From Agapetus fuscipes (Eukaryota > Arthropoda > Insecta > Trichoptera > Glossosomatidae), in NCBI GenBank assembly GCA_951799405.1, contig OX637343.1:806001-870000 (forward strand): a stretch of 64,000 nt of DNA. The letters are read 5' to 3'. Positions 30,527 to 40,962 of this stretch are shown here, one piece after another. Positions within the stretch are counted from its first letter, which is position 1; every line of letters starts with the position of its first letter. The position numbers and the translations under genes were made by a program. The notes under the pieces are model-generated. The model was not told the origin of the DNA. It worked only from the letters and a program-made list of their open reading frames with translations, and made no database searches.

Positions 30527-31026
30527 AAATAGATTTGTGAAGACAAAATGCTATTCACAAACCTATTCTGCCTGGCCAGAAACAGGTATTAATATTATCA
30601 ATTAATGATTCATTATTGTATATTTTAATGAATTATTCCTTGACTTATAGGTTGGAATGAGGCTGATAACCCATACTGTAAAAAATGGTTCACTTTGCCA
30701 ATGTCACCCCTGTTTCAGGGAAGGTCGGCAAGAGTTGCAGGGCTTATGTTCATTTGAGATTGGGCTTTTTATACTGTAGGTCCACATGCGGCATGTGTGA
30801 GCGCGAAATTATACGTGCCTGCTTGTGGGAATGCATTTAATATGATTCTCAAATGATACATGTCTTTGCAGCTTAGATTTAGATTACTTAATAATTACCC
30901 AATGGCATCTGTTGAACAAGGATCAAAACTATGGTCAAATGACCCAAACGGGGATCGAACTAACGTTATTCTATTACAAATACGCTAGAAAGATCAGCCA
31001 CTTGACTCCCTCGGCCATAACACCGA
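30527..31026 (-). mobile_element. S3 SINE interrupted by an LR module
   Basis: S3 runs on the minus strand from its head at 31026-30945 (CGAGGGAGTCAAGTGGCTGA) to 30527. A full plus-strand LR module (30641-30890) sits in it. Confidence 0.8.
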
Positions 31027-31051
31027 TAAATACCGGTTAAGGTCGAATAAA

Positions 31052-31200
31052 TTAAATTTGCAGGATTTATATTAATTTGAGGTTTCGATTTTGATTTGTA
31101 AGTACACATTCAGCATTTGTAAGTGCGAACTTACACGTGTTTGTTTGTGGGCATGCATTTGATATGAGCTTTGAATGCTAATATATCCTTGCAAATTAGA
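31052..31200 (+). mobile_element. LR module, 3' half
   Basis: AAGTACACATTCAGCATTTG variant; ends TCCTTGCAAATTAGAT. Confidence 0.7.
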
Positions 31201-31285
31201 TAATACATGTATAGAGACAGCAGAAGAAGATTCTAGACTGCTTACTTGCAGGCTGTGTACAGGTGGAGGGGATGAAACTAGAAGC

Positions 31286-31322
31286 GACCAATCACAGGCC
31301 GGAAACCCACCGACCAATCACA
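31286..31322 (+). promoter_or_regulatory. Tandem CCAAT motifs upstream of exon 1
   Basis: CGACCAATCACAG occurs twice, 26 bp apart (31286 and 31312), 145-180 bp before the start codon. CCAAT boxes in this position often bind NF-Y in animals. No TATA box is evident. Suggestive only. Confidence 0.35.
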
Positions 31323-31406
31323 GCTCGCATCATCCGCTGAAGCAAAAACCGTGTCAATATGTGATATCTGCTTAACGAGTCACGTTCATGTATAATTTTG
31401 TTGCAG

Positions 31407-31519
31407 GTGCCTGACTGACCTTGCGGCTAGGACAGTAGAGTGACCTTGCCCGGAGCAGGGAGCAGCCATGGAGTTGGCGCCCATGGGCAACGCTATTGCG
31501 GACTCAGCGTCGGCCCCAG
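31407..31519 (+). CDS. Host gene, first coding exon (start codon at 31468)
   Basis: The ATG at 31468 lies in a strong Kozak context (GCAGCCATGG) and reads MELAPMGNAIADSASAP before a strong donor CCCCAG/GTGAGC at 31519/31520, leaving phase 1. A 3' acceptor TTTTGTTGCAG precedes 31407, so a 5' non-coding exon upstream is likely, and 31407-31467 is 5' UTR. The next in-phase exon is 45976-46770, giving ...SASAPG-VRENGMEGG. No signal peptide or membrane segment. Function unknown. The alternative, that the exon belongs to an unrelated transcript, is less likely because donor and acceptor phases fit exactly. Confidence 0.6.
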
Positions 31520-31721
31520 GTGAGCTCAGTCTCAATTCCCCATCGTCCGTTCATCATCATCGATTGCCTATCACCAATCACCCATTCATCTCACCAATTG
31601 CTTATGAGTCATTGTTTAGGCGGATTGTTAGGTAGGTTTGTTATGGGTGGCTGGCCATAAAATCCTTTGTCCTTTTACCTATAATCTGACCTATCCAATT
31701 TACCTAAACACCAATCTCCAG

Positions 31722-31855
31722 CTGGCAGTACTTGTACGAACGCGGCAGTGGACAGACTTGTCTACTGTACCTAGTCACATCGCGCGATATCGAAGGAGAA
31801 ACACACGAAAAACGCGAGAAGTGCTCCGCGAAGAAATCAACAATTGGAAAACAAG
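31722..31855 (+). other. Candidate cryptic or poison exon
   Basis: 134 bp between a plausible acceptor (CCAATCTCCAG) and a very strong donor (AACAAG/GTGAGT). Spliced after exon 1 it is read in phase 1 and meets TAG at 31772-31774, truncating the protein. A different frame is fully open (LAVLVRTRQWTDLSTVPSHI and on to EEINNWKT) but does not match the phase of either neighbouring exon. Either a regulatory exon, an exon of another transcript, or chance. Confidence 0.3.
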
Positions 31856-32029
31856 GTGAGTCCTGAATTAATTCCGTGATTCCTATTTCCTTGCTCCTCA
31901 TAGTTAGCTGCCTTGTCAGATTTGCTGGGTAGTTCGCTCGAACGCGGTATATTGAGAACCAGCGCGGTTCAAAAACCCTCCCCACGCATCACATGGTAAA
32001 GCCAAACTTGGCGTTATCACTCATCATAA

Positions 32030-32870
32030 GGTCATCACCATCAATTGCCCATCACCTATAGCCCTTCATCACCATTGATTACCCATTGTTTATCGTCCAT
32101 CCATCTTCATAAATTATTTATTGTCTATCGCCCTTTATCATCATCAATTATCTATCACCAATCGTCCATCATCGCATTGATTTCTCATCGATTATCACAA
32201 GTTCATCACTGTCGATTTCCCATCATATATTGCCCATTCATCACCATCGATTCCTCATTATCTATTGCCCATTCATCACCATCAATTGCCTATAACCCAT
32301 TCATCACCATCAATTGCCTATAACCCATTCATCACCATCGATTCCCCATTATCTATTGCCCATTCATCACCATCGATTCCCCATTATCTATTGCCCATTC
32401 ATCACCATCGATTCCCCATTATCTATTGCCCATTCATCACCATCAATTGCCTATTGCTCATTCATCACCATCGATTCCCTATTATCTATTGCCCATTTAT
32501 CACCATCAATTACCCATTTTCTATTATCCATCCCTCACCATCAATTCCCCATTGTTTATGGCTCTTTATCACCACCCATGGTCTATCACCCTTCATCATC
32601 TTCAATTGCCTATCACCTATCGCCAATTCGTCTCATCAATTGCCCATCGATTATTATCGTAAGTTCATCACCATCAATTGCCCATCTTATATTGCCCTTC
32701 ATCACCATCAATTGTCCATTTTTTATTGCCCATCCATCACCATCAATTCTCCATCTTATATTGCCTTTCATTACCATCAATTGCCCAACTTATATTGCCC
32801 TTCATCACCATTAATTGACCATCTTATATTGCCCTTCATCCCCATCAATTGCCCATCATCACCCATTATG
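32030..32870. repeat. Minisatellite, CATCACCATYRATTGCCCAT type
   Basis: About 25 imperfect units of roughly 33-36 bp built from CATCACCATC, ATTCCCCATTATCTATTGCC and CATT. Best conserved at 32240-32480, decaying on both sides; scattered units begin near 31550. It lies in the large intron. Its open frames of up to 219 codons are products of the repeat. Confidence 0.85.
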
Positions 32871-33235
32871 GCAAAAGTGAACATTATTTTTACAGTATGG
32901 GGGTCAGTCTCATACTATACGTAGTCACCACATTAATCAAGGAACATGGAATAAAAAGGGATCAATTTTAAAATGATTAAAATTTAAACCATATAGTCAT
33001 TAGCTTGGACTTCATCCCTATTTGTATTATAGAAGCTGTCTTTTTTGACTCGCAGACTTACAGAATAATAACTCCGATAAATTTGTGAAAAAAAATACTG
33101 AAAATAAACGCTAACGAATCTAAATATAGGCCAGGGTCTGTGACAGTACCAACCTAACAAAGATATCTGTATTATAGGAATCATAACATTTATTTGGTAT
33201 GTGTTTAATACGTGAATGGTTGATTTTAATACATA
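32871..33235. other. Mostly unassigned
   Basis: A scrap of LR module (GTGAACATTATTTTTACAGT) at 32877-32945; the rest is not recognised. Confidence 0.4.
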
Positions 33236-33505
33236 AGACCGGTCTGTAGTCTAGTGGTAACGCTTCGGACTCGGAAATGGCAGGTCGTGGCCCGTGGGTT
33301 CGAATTCCAGCGGAGCACAAGAAATATAGCATTGTACACACACCTTTACCAAATACCGGTCACCAGAGGTCCATCAAGCTTTATACCAACAGGGTCTTGC
33401 TTGAGAGTTGTCGCTTTTTATAGCGAAGATCAAGCTCGCAGAAGGCTCTTGAGGTGAGACAGCGCCCACCAAATAAATCACTCTAATAACAAGAGAGGAT
33501 TGAGA
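33236..33505 (+). mobile_element. S1 SINE
   Basis: Head with a small duplication before the B box (GTCGTGGCCCGTGGGTTCGA), body and shortened LC-like tail. Confidence 0.8.
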
Positions 33506-33539
33506 GGAACTTACGAGTTGTTTTATACTCGAGAAGCAT

Positions 33540-33788
33540 ATTAAGGACATGTAGAACTAAACTCCAATCAGACAAAAATCAAAATTAAGTGTGATTTCTC
33601 CCAACAAATCAAAAATTGGTTGCATATACATACGTAAACCAGCTGATGCACATCTAATTTCCTGTTCGAATTCCATCATATTATTACACACTTCTGAAAA
33701 ATATTTAACCGAGGTCTTTACTTCCAGAATTTAGGAATCAAATTCGATGTGTCAATCAAATATTGATTGGAGGCTGGTGCAACAGGCC
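33540..33788. mobile_element. M2 MITE
   Basis: Right TIR TGGTGCAACAGGCCC intact, left decayed. 33789-34204 is unassigned, including ACTCGTACA tandem units at 33985-34020. Confidence 0.75.
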
Positions 33789-34204
33789 CTTACAAGTAGA
33801 GTATTTTAGTCTAGTTGTCTTGAGTCTTAGTCCTGGGATGATTCGGCTGTACGTGAATCAATGCCGCCCTTCTAAGCACGATGATTGAATTACAATGGCA
33901 CCAATAAGGGCTATTTGTGATCATAATTGTGTCAGAGAGACGCTCATCCCCCGAAGGGGTGGCTAACGTAATCGTATATATTCGTACATACTCGTACACA
34001 CTCGTACATACTCGTACATATTCGTAGATTTCCGTATATTGGCGTCTACATGAAAGAGTTTTCCAAAAACGTGTTTATTGATTTCATTGGATATTGATCG
34101 ATTCGTCCGTAGTCAAGTGCTTAAAGCTTAGGACTCGTAAGCGATTCCGGTCGTAATTCACCTTAAAAAAAAACAGCTTCTGTCAGTAAGGTATAATAAT
34201 ATAA

Positions 34205-34545
34205 TATATAATATAATCTAAGTTGCAAGGATATATTCATTTAAAGCTCTCAGATGTAAGCCCACAAACCAACAAGTGTAGTTCGCGCTTACAAATGCTG
34301 AATGTGTACTTACAAATAAAATCCAAACCTCAAATGAACATAAGCCCCACAACTTTTGCCGACCTTCCCTGAAACAGGGGTAACATTGGCAAAGTGAACC
34401 ATTTTTTACAGTATGGGTGGTCAGCCTCATACCAACCTATAAGTCAAGGAATATGAATAAAAAATTACATTTAAATATATAAAAGAACAAAACCTTACAA
34501 AGAAATCTATACAAAAAAAGTCAGAAATTTCCATCTTTAAAAAAA
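34205..34545 (-). mobile_element. LR 3' module plus 3' UTR
   Basis: Same 3' UTR as the copy at 744 (ATAAAAAATTACATTTAAAT, GAAATCTATACAAAAAAAGT). Confidence 0.8.
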
Positions 34546-34554
34546 ATTATTGAC

Positions 34555-35215
34555 TAAGAGCCTTTTGCACCAACCTCCAATCAATATTTGATTGGCACAT
34601 CAAATTTGATTGCTTAATTCTGGTAAGGACCTCGGTTAAATATTTCTCGGAAGTGGGTTACAATATAATGGAAGTTGAAATGGCTTACCTGAGAGCAATG
34701 GCTGGAAAAACACTGAATGATAGAGTACGTAATGATTGGGTGATGAACGAGTGTGGTATAAAAGAGAATATGAGAATGAAAGTACAAAAAAGTACGATGA
34801 GATGGTTCGGACATCTCGAAAGAATGGATGATGAACGACTAACGAAGAAAGTGTACAAAGGAAATGTCAGAGGAAAGCGCGGAAGGGGAAGGCCGAGGAA
34901 AGAATGGTTAGACCAAATAGGTGAGATTGCGAAAGAATGGAACCTGCAGAGTGAAAATAAGAGAAGAGTATGTATGAAAAAGGTGATGAATATTGAGGAA
35001 ATGAAAGTGGTTTGTAAGGACAGAAAAAAGTGGAGGCGCATCTGCGGAGGTACCGGCCACCCCTAGTGGAACGGCGGCAGGATACAGACAGAACAGGAAA
35101 GATGATGTAGGTACATTAGCTGATTTACGTATATGCAACCAAATCTTTTATTTGATAGGAGAAATCACACTAAATTTAGATTTTTGTCTGATTGGAGTTG
35201 TGTGCAAACAGGCTC
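34555..35215. mobile_element. M2 MITE carrying an LR LINE insertion
   Basis: M2 left part 34555-34673 and right part 35096-35215; TAA flanks both ends, supporting a 3-bp target duplication. Removing 34674-35095 restores a normal M2. Confidence 0.8.
34674..35095 (+). mobile_element. LR LINE RT C-terminal domain, uninterrupted frame
   Basis: The longest LR frame: VEMAYLRAMAGKTLNDRVRN, DWVMNECGIKEN, MRWFGHLERMDDERLTKKVY, RGKRGRGRPRKEWLDQIGEI, RVCMKKVMNIEEMKVV, CKDRKKWRRICGGTGHP and stop at 35064-35066. The W(F/I)GH.(E/A)RM...R..K....G..RG.GRP...W motif is typical of the region C-terminal to the RT fingers and palm in several non-LTR LINE clades. Catalytic RT and endonuclease domains are absent. 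3' end GAACGGCGGCAGGATACAGA, without the 260-bp module. Confidence 0.85.
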
Positions 35216-35656
35216 TAAATGTTCACTAGCGAAATTCAGTGAGTTGAATATTGTTAAAACTTAACTAAAATTGCATTTCACTTAACTTAACTCTACTACT
35301 CAACAATAGTGCAACAACATTTTACGGAATGAAAAGGATGCACTTATATCAATCGTGCGGGTAGTTTTTTTTCATCAGTATAAAGTCACATATGCTAACG
35401 TTGAAAACACCTTAGTAAGCTGTTTGACGTATTGATTTTCCACGTACGTGTGGGAGATGATTTTCTCGGAAAGTGCAATGCGCGCTCTTTAAGCACATTC
35501 TCAGAATCCATTCACCTGTTGATCTGCGGCCCTGAAGACATCCCAACTCTCCGCCAGCCTCCCTCGCATCTGCCGACTCCCCACATGTGTACCAGCAAAC
35601 CCTACAACCAGGCCTGGACTCAGAGGCGTGTACAGCAAATTAATCATGGACACTGT
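35216..35656. other. Unassigned
   Basis: 35460-35640 has higher GC and a 102-codon open frame without recognisable motifs. Confidence 0.45.
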
Positions 35657-35880
35657 TGTGTTTTTAGGGTTCAAAAGTCTTTAAACAAACAAAACTGTTC
35701 TTCTTTCATGTATATTTATTTTACACTTAGATTTATTTAACAATTTATATTTATTTTTAACAATTCACATTTATGGTTTAGCACTTTACATTTACTTCAC
35801 GGTTGGTCTTCACTTACAATGTCTTTCTTGTTTAGAAGCAGAGCGATGTATATCAACTGCCTCACCTGCAGGCGACTTGC
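35657..35880 (-). mobile_element. LTR-A fragment, inverted
   Basis: TGTTGTGTTTTTAGGGTTCA is the complement of the end of the neighbouring LTR-A; TTTGAACCC and (TAAATAAAT) segments follow. It lacks the 5' part. Confidence 0.6.
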
Positions 35881-35895
35881 GCCTTATATTTATAT

Positions 35896-36290
35896 TGTTA
35901 TGTAAATGTTATGGTAGTGTTAAGTATCACACTCATAAGTATGTGTGGTTAGGAATAATTAAATAAAGTACTTGAAGAGTCTCAAAATAATAATTACTAT
36001 GTACCTACTTGAATCTTTCCTTAATTCTGGAGCTCTCTGGCAAAAATAGTTTCTAGAGAATACTGTTATAAAGGGTATATAAGACGCTTATTCCTTGCCA
36101 GTGAGAGGAGTTGACATATATCTGTTAGCTGGTGAATAACCAAACACATAGTAAGGGAAGGCCAACTGTGAAATAAATACAAACCATTATTGGGAATATT
36201 GTAACCTAAATTATAAATTGTGAAATAAATAACTGTAAAAGAAGACCAGTATTGTTAATTGAAAGACTTTTGAACCCCAAGAACACAACA
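35896..36290 (+). mobile_element. LTR-A solo LTR
   Basis: 395 bp from TGTTATGT to ACACAACA, flanked by ATAT (35892-35895, 36291-36294). TATA-like GGGTATATAAGACGC, several AATAAA. Its 3' part matches the LTR at 14893 (GAAGACC..TATTGTTAATT, AGACTTTT). Confidence 0.75.
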
Positions 36291-36294
36291 ATAT

Positions 36295-36526
36295 ACTCCT
36301 AAAGACAGTAGTTGCTAGAAGTCAATTTGCTGGAACCTTCTCGAACGCTCCAAAAGCTTCGAGTACATAATGATTATGATTTCTAGTTACTTCGAGTACA
36401 TAATTTAAATACATCTTTACCTAGGTACCTATAATAATTACTCCAACTATACTACTCGGCTATACCACACCTACCTACCTAACATTTATAGCACTTGTCA
36501 TTTACAATTTTACAAAACAATACATT
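36295..36526. other. Unassigned
   Basis: CTTCGAGTACATAAT occurs twice (36358, 36393); otherwise nothing recognised. Confidence 0.45.
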
Positions 36527-37190
36527 TATTATTATGATTTGACTGGGTTCTCTTTTATTTAAACTGCAATTATTTACTTGAACCAAATTTATTTTACACG
36601 GTTTGGTGCATTTCTAGCTCTGGCTTTCGACTTCACGGCTCAATGTTTCAATCGACCTCTGTGGCCGGCACACAATAGGCTTAAATTTATAGGTTTATGT
36701 AGTATGTAGGATATGACGATAAGGAAACTCCGTATAGCACAAAGAAAACATAAAAGAGCTATGCCACACGTAAGACTCTCCGACACAATAAGGAACACAG
36801 AGCTACGGATAAGGTCGGGAGTAACCGATGTCGTAGAGAGAGTGGCAAAGCAATAATGGTCCTTTACGGGACATGTTGCTAGAACCACCGACCAGAGATG
36901 GACGAAGAGATTGGTAGAGTGGAGACCTCGGGAAGATAAGAGAAGCAGAGGGAGACCTCCCATGAGATGGTCGGATGATATAAAAAGGCTTGCTGGAGAC
37001 TGGATTCAGAAAGCGCAAGACAGAGACGGGTGGAGAGATATGGGGGAGGCCTATGTCCAGCAGTGGATGGAGATGGCTGTAAAAGAAGAAAAAGAAGTAT
37101 CTAGGACGTTTCTCGACTGTTCTTGATTTCTCGAACATAGTGGAAGATTCTAATACCAGAGCGTTGTTCCACCAGCGTGATAAGGATCAC
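36527..37190 (-). mobile_element. LTR-B split by an LW LINE fragment
   Basis: 36527-36662 and 37105-37190 are, in complement, the 3' and 5' parts of LTR-B (compare 44003-44275: AAATCAAGAACAG, GTGAAGTCG, GAGCTAGAAAT, CCGTGTAAAAT, AATAATTGCAGTTTAA). An LW fragment lies between. Confidence 0.65.
36700..37104 (+). mobile_element. LW LINE, RT C-terminus (one stop)
   Basis: Reads MTIRKLRIAQRKHKRAMPHV, RLSDTIRNTELRIRSGV, a stop at 36856, then WSFTGHVARTTDQRWTKRLV, EWRPREDKRSRGRPPMRWSD, DIKRLAGDWIQKAQDRDGW and GEAYVQQWMEMA. The GHVAR.TD.RW...L.EWRP......RPP.RW.DD signature is widespread in insect LINE-derived proteins. Confidence 0.85.
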
Positions 37191-37196
37191 GTATGA

Positions 37197-37447
37197 CTTC
37201 CTTGACTAGTAAGTTGTTATGAGGCTGACCGGTACACTGTAAAAAAATGGTTCACTTTTCCAATGTCACCCCTGTTTCAGGGAAGGTCGGCAAGAGTTGC
37301 AGGGCTTATGTTAATTTCAGATTGGGTTTTTATTTTGTAGGTCCACATGCGGAATGTGTGAGCGCAAAATTATGCGTGTCTGCTTGTGGGAATGCATTCA
37401 ATATGAATCTCAAATGATACATATCTTTGCAGCTTAGATTTAGATTT
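37197..37447 (+). mobile_element. LR 3' module, full length
   Basis: CTTCCTTGACTAGTAAGTTG to GCAGCTTAGATTTAGATTTA. Confidence 0.8.
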
Positions 37448-37947
37448 AGGTGTATTTGGTCCCGGAAGCCCCTTTTGATCTGAACCCCAAAAAAATCAAA
37501 TCTTCTTTGACTGATTTGTTAAAAGTCCCCCTTGGTGGTGAATGCCTTCATATCCTGGGCCCCTGAACAAATTCACATTGAAAAATTATGTTGTTTTTTT
37601 TTTCTAAAACGTCTCGGGGAGCCCTAGGATATAAGGGGCCCTGGTTCACTCCCACCGCTCGAACCGCCCTTTATCCGGGCCTGCGTGTGGTTTATACCCG
37701 TAGCGAGTAAAAGCGACTAGTACTCCCCGGCACATTGACTAATGTACATGGTACACGATGAGAAGGCATTATGCTCTGTAATCCATTCTCAAAGACTTGC
37801 GTTCTTCCCTGCAATGTATGTCGCTTTAACGACTAGTATATCACCACGAAAAAAATATATAGCTTTGAGGAACATTTTCTCTTTTACTGTCACTTTAATC
37901 ATGCCAGATCCCTTCATATTTCATGTATATTAGTAATTCTTTCTTAG
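37448..37947. other. Unassigned; contains short shared segment
   Basis: CGCTCGAACCGCCCTTTATC (37657) recurs at 3193. Otherwise nothing recognised. Confidence 0.45.
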
Positions 37948-38000
37948 ACTTTTTAAAGTTTGTGTATTCACACAGTGAAAATTCATTTTTATAAATAACT
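37948..38000 (-). mobile_element. PF outer-end fragment
   Basis: GACTTTTTAAAGTTTGTGTA TTCACACAGTGAAAATTCAT is the complement of the right end of PF element 3. Confidence 0.6.
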
Positions 38001-38270
38001 AGCAGTACCCGGCGTGTTTCACTACGCCATTTGGGCATGTGGTATCAATTTTTTTCTACAGATAAAAGAGGAAACAACAGGATCAAAAAAAAAAAGTGTG
38101 CTAATCGGAATCAAGCTTCACACAATTTATCTCTAGGTTAATCTTCACGTTTTCTAAAAAAAAAGGTCTAGGTACAACTGTTAAGCAGCAGAGCCAAGCA
38201 TAGGGAAAATCGATTGCGGTGCTCCATTTATATTTAAGATAAAAAAATCGGCTATGTAACGTCACTCATC
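38001..38270 (+). mobile_element. Retroelement fragment starting TAGCAGTACCCGGCGTG
   Basis: TAGCAGTACCCGGCGTG resembles the start of widespread arthropod repeats that end in CATCAAACTTCAC, GAAAATTTCGTCAAAATCGG and (CATA)n, the ends seen at 40440 and 42080. Assignment is by resemblance. Confidence 0.4.
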
Positions 38271-38777
38271 TAATCTATTCTAAGTTGCATGGATATAATT
38301 GTTACATTTGGAATTCACATTAAGTGCATGCCCACAAGCAGACACGTATAAGTTCACACTTGCACATTCTGCGTGTGAACCTACAACATAAAAACCCAAA
38401 TCTCAAATGAACATACACCCTGCAACTCTTTGCTGACCTTCCCTGAAACAGGGGTGACATTGGCAGAGTGAACCATTTTCTATTTATAGTTGGTCAGATG
38501 CATATTGACCTATACTAATCTAATCTAATCTAATCTAAGCTGCAAAGATATATATCATTTAAGATTTATACTAAATGCATTCCCACAAGCAGATATGTAT
38601 AATTTCGCGCTAACACATGCCGCATGTGGACCTACAATATAAAAACCCAATCTCAAATGAACATAAGCCTTGCAACTCTTGCCGTCCTTCCCTGAAACAG
38701 GGGTGACATTGGCAAAGTGAACCAATTTTTATATTATGGGTGGTCAGCCGCATAACAACCTATAAGTCAAGGAACGA
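38271..38777 (-). mobile_element. Two tandem LR modules
   Basis: 38271-38512 and 38513-38777, same orientation. The second has a (TCTAA)n tail and is nearly identical to the copy at 4349. Confidence 0.8.
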
Positions 38778-39544
38778 GAAAAGAATATAAAGAAAAGAAT
38801 ATAAACAATACATTAAATTTTATAATCATACAATTAAAGAACTAATCTATAAAATTCACTATACTCTTTGAGCAAAGTGAAGAAATAAATGTATTCCAAA
38901 CAATCAGGAATATTTTTCAATGTAACCGCACTGTGAAACGTATGCAGTTGGGGAAAATGCTTCATACAATATGATGCACTTAAGTGTTTTTTCAACTATC
39001 TCCATGAAAGTGTTTAATTTATGTTGAATTTTTGACTCCCTGTCCTGTCTTTATCCCGGCCAAGTGAATTCACATTTTTTCCCCACATTTAAAATGTGCT
39101 CTATCCATTATTTCAATAAGTGAAAGTTTTAGGTAGTGCACACGGAACATTTTCTATTGACAACAAAATTGTAAGTCGCACGGCCGGGTTAGGTAAAAGG
39201 CAAACATTTTGTTTATCTTGGTTGCTTTGGACCATTGTCACATAGAAGAAAGACGTTTAACCGCCGAGAAAAAAACGATCTTTAAATTTGTGGTGAGTAT
39301 ATAATTTTACAGAAATGCGTTTTTTGAAAAAACAACTATATTATGTATATTTTAATTAAAAGTATGTTTCAATAAAAGGTTTTCATAATAATAATATATT
39401 TCAATATGGTCTTCTAGTTGTGACCTACGAACTTTTGTTTATCGTATTTTTTATAAGTGCGGGATATAAAAGCTTTCTTACATTTCTAAAATTCAACTTG
39501 GAATACTTGAATAACATTTTTTAATTTGGAACTTTTGTCTAGGC
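38778..39544. other. AT-rich, mostly unassigned
   Basis: 39125-39210 (TTTTCTATTGACAACAAAAT, then GCACGGCCGGGTTAGG) resembles 61465-61530. No gene seen. Confidence 0.45.
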
Positions 39545-39944
39545 CAGGGGTCGGCAACCTTTTGAGTCGGAAGAGCCAAAAATTACAATTTACAAATTTC
39601 AAAGTTTTTCCTTGACTTATAGGTTGGTATGAGGCTGACCACCCATACTGTAAAAAATGGTTCACTTTGCCAATGTCACCCCTGTTTCAGGGAAGGTCGG
39701 CAAGAGTTGCAGGGCTTATGTTCATTGAAGATTGGGTTTTTATATTGTAGTTGGGGGGAGGGTGGGGGGTGAAAAGCGAGTACAAGTAGCGGAGAGATCG
39801 TTAATCGATTCAGAACGATTTAGTTTTTTTCGATCAGAAGTATAATTCTGTGTTTTTTTTATATTTGCGTATGAAGCTAAAGAGCCGTAACTTCACACCC
39901 AAAGAGCCGCATGTGGCTGGTGAGCCGCAGGTTGCTTACCCCTA
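39545..39944. mobile_element. hAT-like element split by an LR module
   Basis: Left end CAGGGGTCGGCAACCTTTTG, right end CAGGTTGCTTACCCCT, with GAGCC and AGAGCCGCATGTGGCTGG inner motifs typical of a hAT MITE group. A 146-bp LR module piece is inserted at 39607-39752. No 8-bp duplication visible; the ends are worn. Confidence 0.65.
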
Positions 39945-39975
39945 ACCAAACCGATATCGATCCACCATATTTGTA

Positions 39976-40540
39976 AAAAGTCCGGTCTATAGCTTAGTTG
40001 GTAGAGTAACTGCATTCCATGCCGAGATCTCGAGTTAGAATCCCACTGAAGTTGTCAGAAATTATTTCTCGTTTCAGTGTTTATTTCTAACCCAAAATAA
40101 AATACCGGCAAGGCTTACTCAGCCTTCATAAGAAATGAGTGTCAAGCCACTCAGGAGCTGAATAACATCCATTTCAAGTTGGCGTAAAGTAAAAGTTACT
40201 GGGTTGTTCATTTTAGATTTGGATTTTAAATTATGAGTAGGTACACATGCAGCATTTGTAAGCGTGAACTTACATGTGTCTACTTGTGAGCATGCATTTT
40301 ATATGAATCTTTAATGTAAATGTATATTTGCAACTAAGATTATGTATTGTAGTTGAATATAATGGTCTTCTTCTATTGGGTGGTTTCAAAATTTACCGAC
40401 CTCGTTGCTGAAATATTGAGAATTGAGAACCATTGTTTATTTGATCACCATCAAACTTCACACGATTCATTCTAAAAATATGTTACATGTTTCCTGAAAA
40501 TTTCGTCAAAATCGGATGAGCGGTTTATGAGTATAGGGAA
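39976..40540. repeat. Duplicated block, copy 1 (S2 piece + LR piece + retroelement end)
   Basis: S2 head and body (39976-40185), LR II-like piece (about 40195-40350), then CATCAAACTTCACACGATTC and GAAAATTTCGTCAAAATCGG leading into (CATA)n. Copy 2 is 40788-40962 plus 41817-42178. Confidence 0.8.
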
Positions 40541-40771
40541 CATACATACATACATACATACATACATACATACATACATACATACATACATACATACATA
40601 CATACATACATACATACATACATACATACATACATACATACATACATACATACATACATACATACATACATACATACATACATACATACATACATACATA
40701 CATACATACATACATACATACATACATACATACATACATACATACATACATACATACATACATACATACAC
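40541..40771. repeat. (CATA)n microsatellite, about 58 units
   Basis: About 230 bp of uninterrupted CATA. It creates open frames in several phases that are not genes. Ends CACATCCTTCTTTATAG. Confidence 0.95.
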
Positions 40772-40787
40772 ACATCCTTCTTTATAG

Positions 40788-40962
40788 ATTGCATTCCATG
40801 CCGAGATCTCGAGTTAGAATCCCACCGAAGTTGTCAGAAATTATTTCCCGTTTCAGTGTTTATTTTAAACCCAAAATAAAATACCGGCAAGGCTTACTCA
40901 GCCTTCATAAGAAATGAGTGTCAAGCCACTCAGGAGCTGAATAACATCCATTTCAAGTTAAG
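40788..40962 (+). repeat. Duplicated block, copy 2, first part
   Basis: S2 piece from TTGCATTCCATGCCGAGATC to ATCCATTTCAAGTT, nearly identical to 40009-40183. Confidence 0.8.

Noticed and set aside
32045..32924. 219-, 166- and 92-codon open frames rich in HHH/SPSI
   Set aside because: They follow the intronic minisatellite unit in several frames at once, which is repeat behaviour, not coding.
36712..37126. Functional reverse transcriptase genes among the LINE pieces
   Set aside because: All are C-terminal remnants without the catalytic palm, most with stops or frameshifts.
39545..39944. 8-bp target duplication for the hAT-like element
   Set aside because: GTCTAGGC on the left and ACCAAACC on the right do not match; end positions are uncertain.
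40472..40794. Long open frames of MYVC or HTYI repeats
   Set aside because: Produced by (CATA)n read in different phases; no gene.
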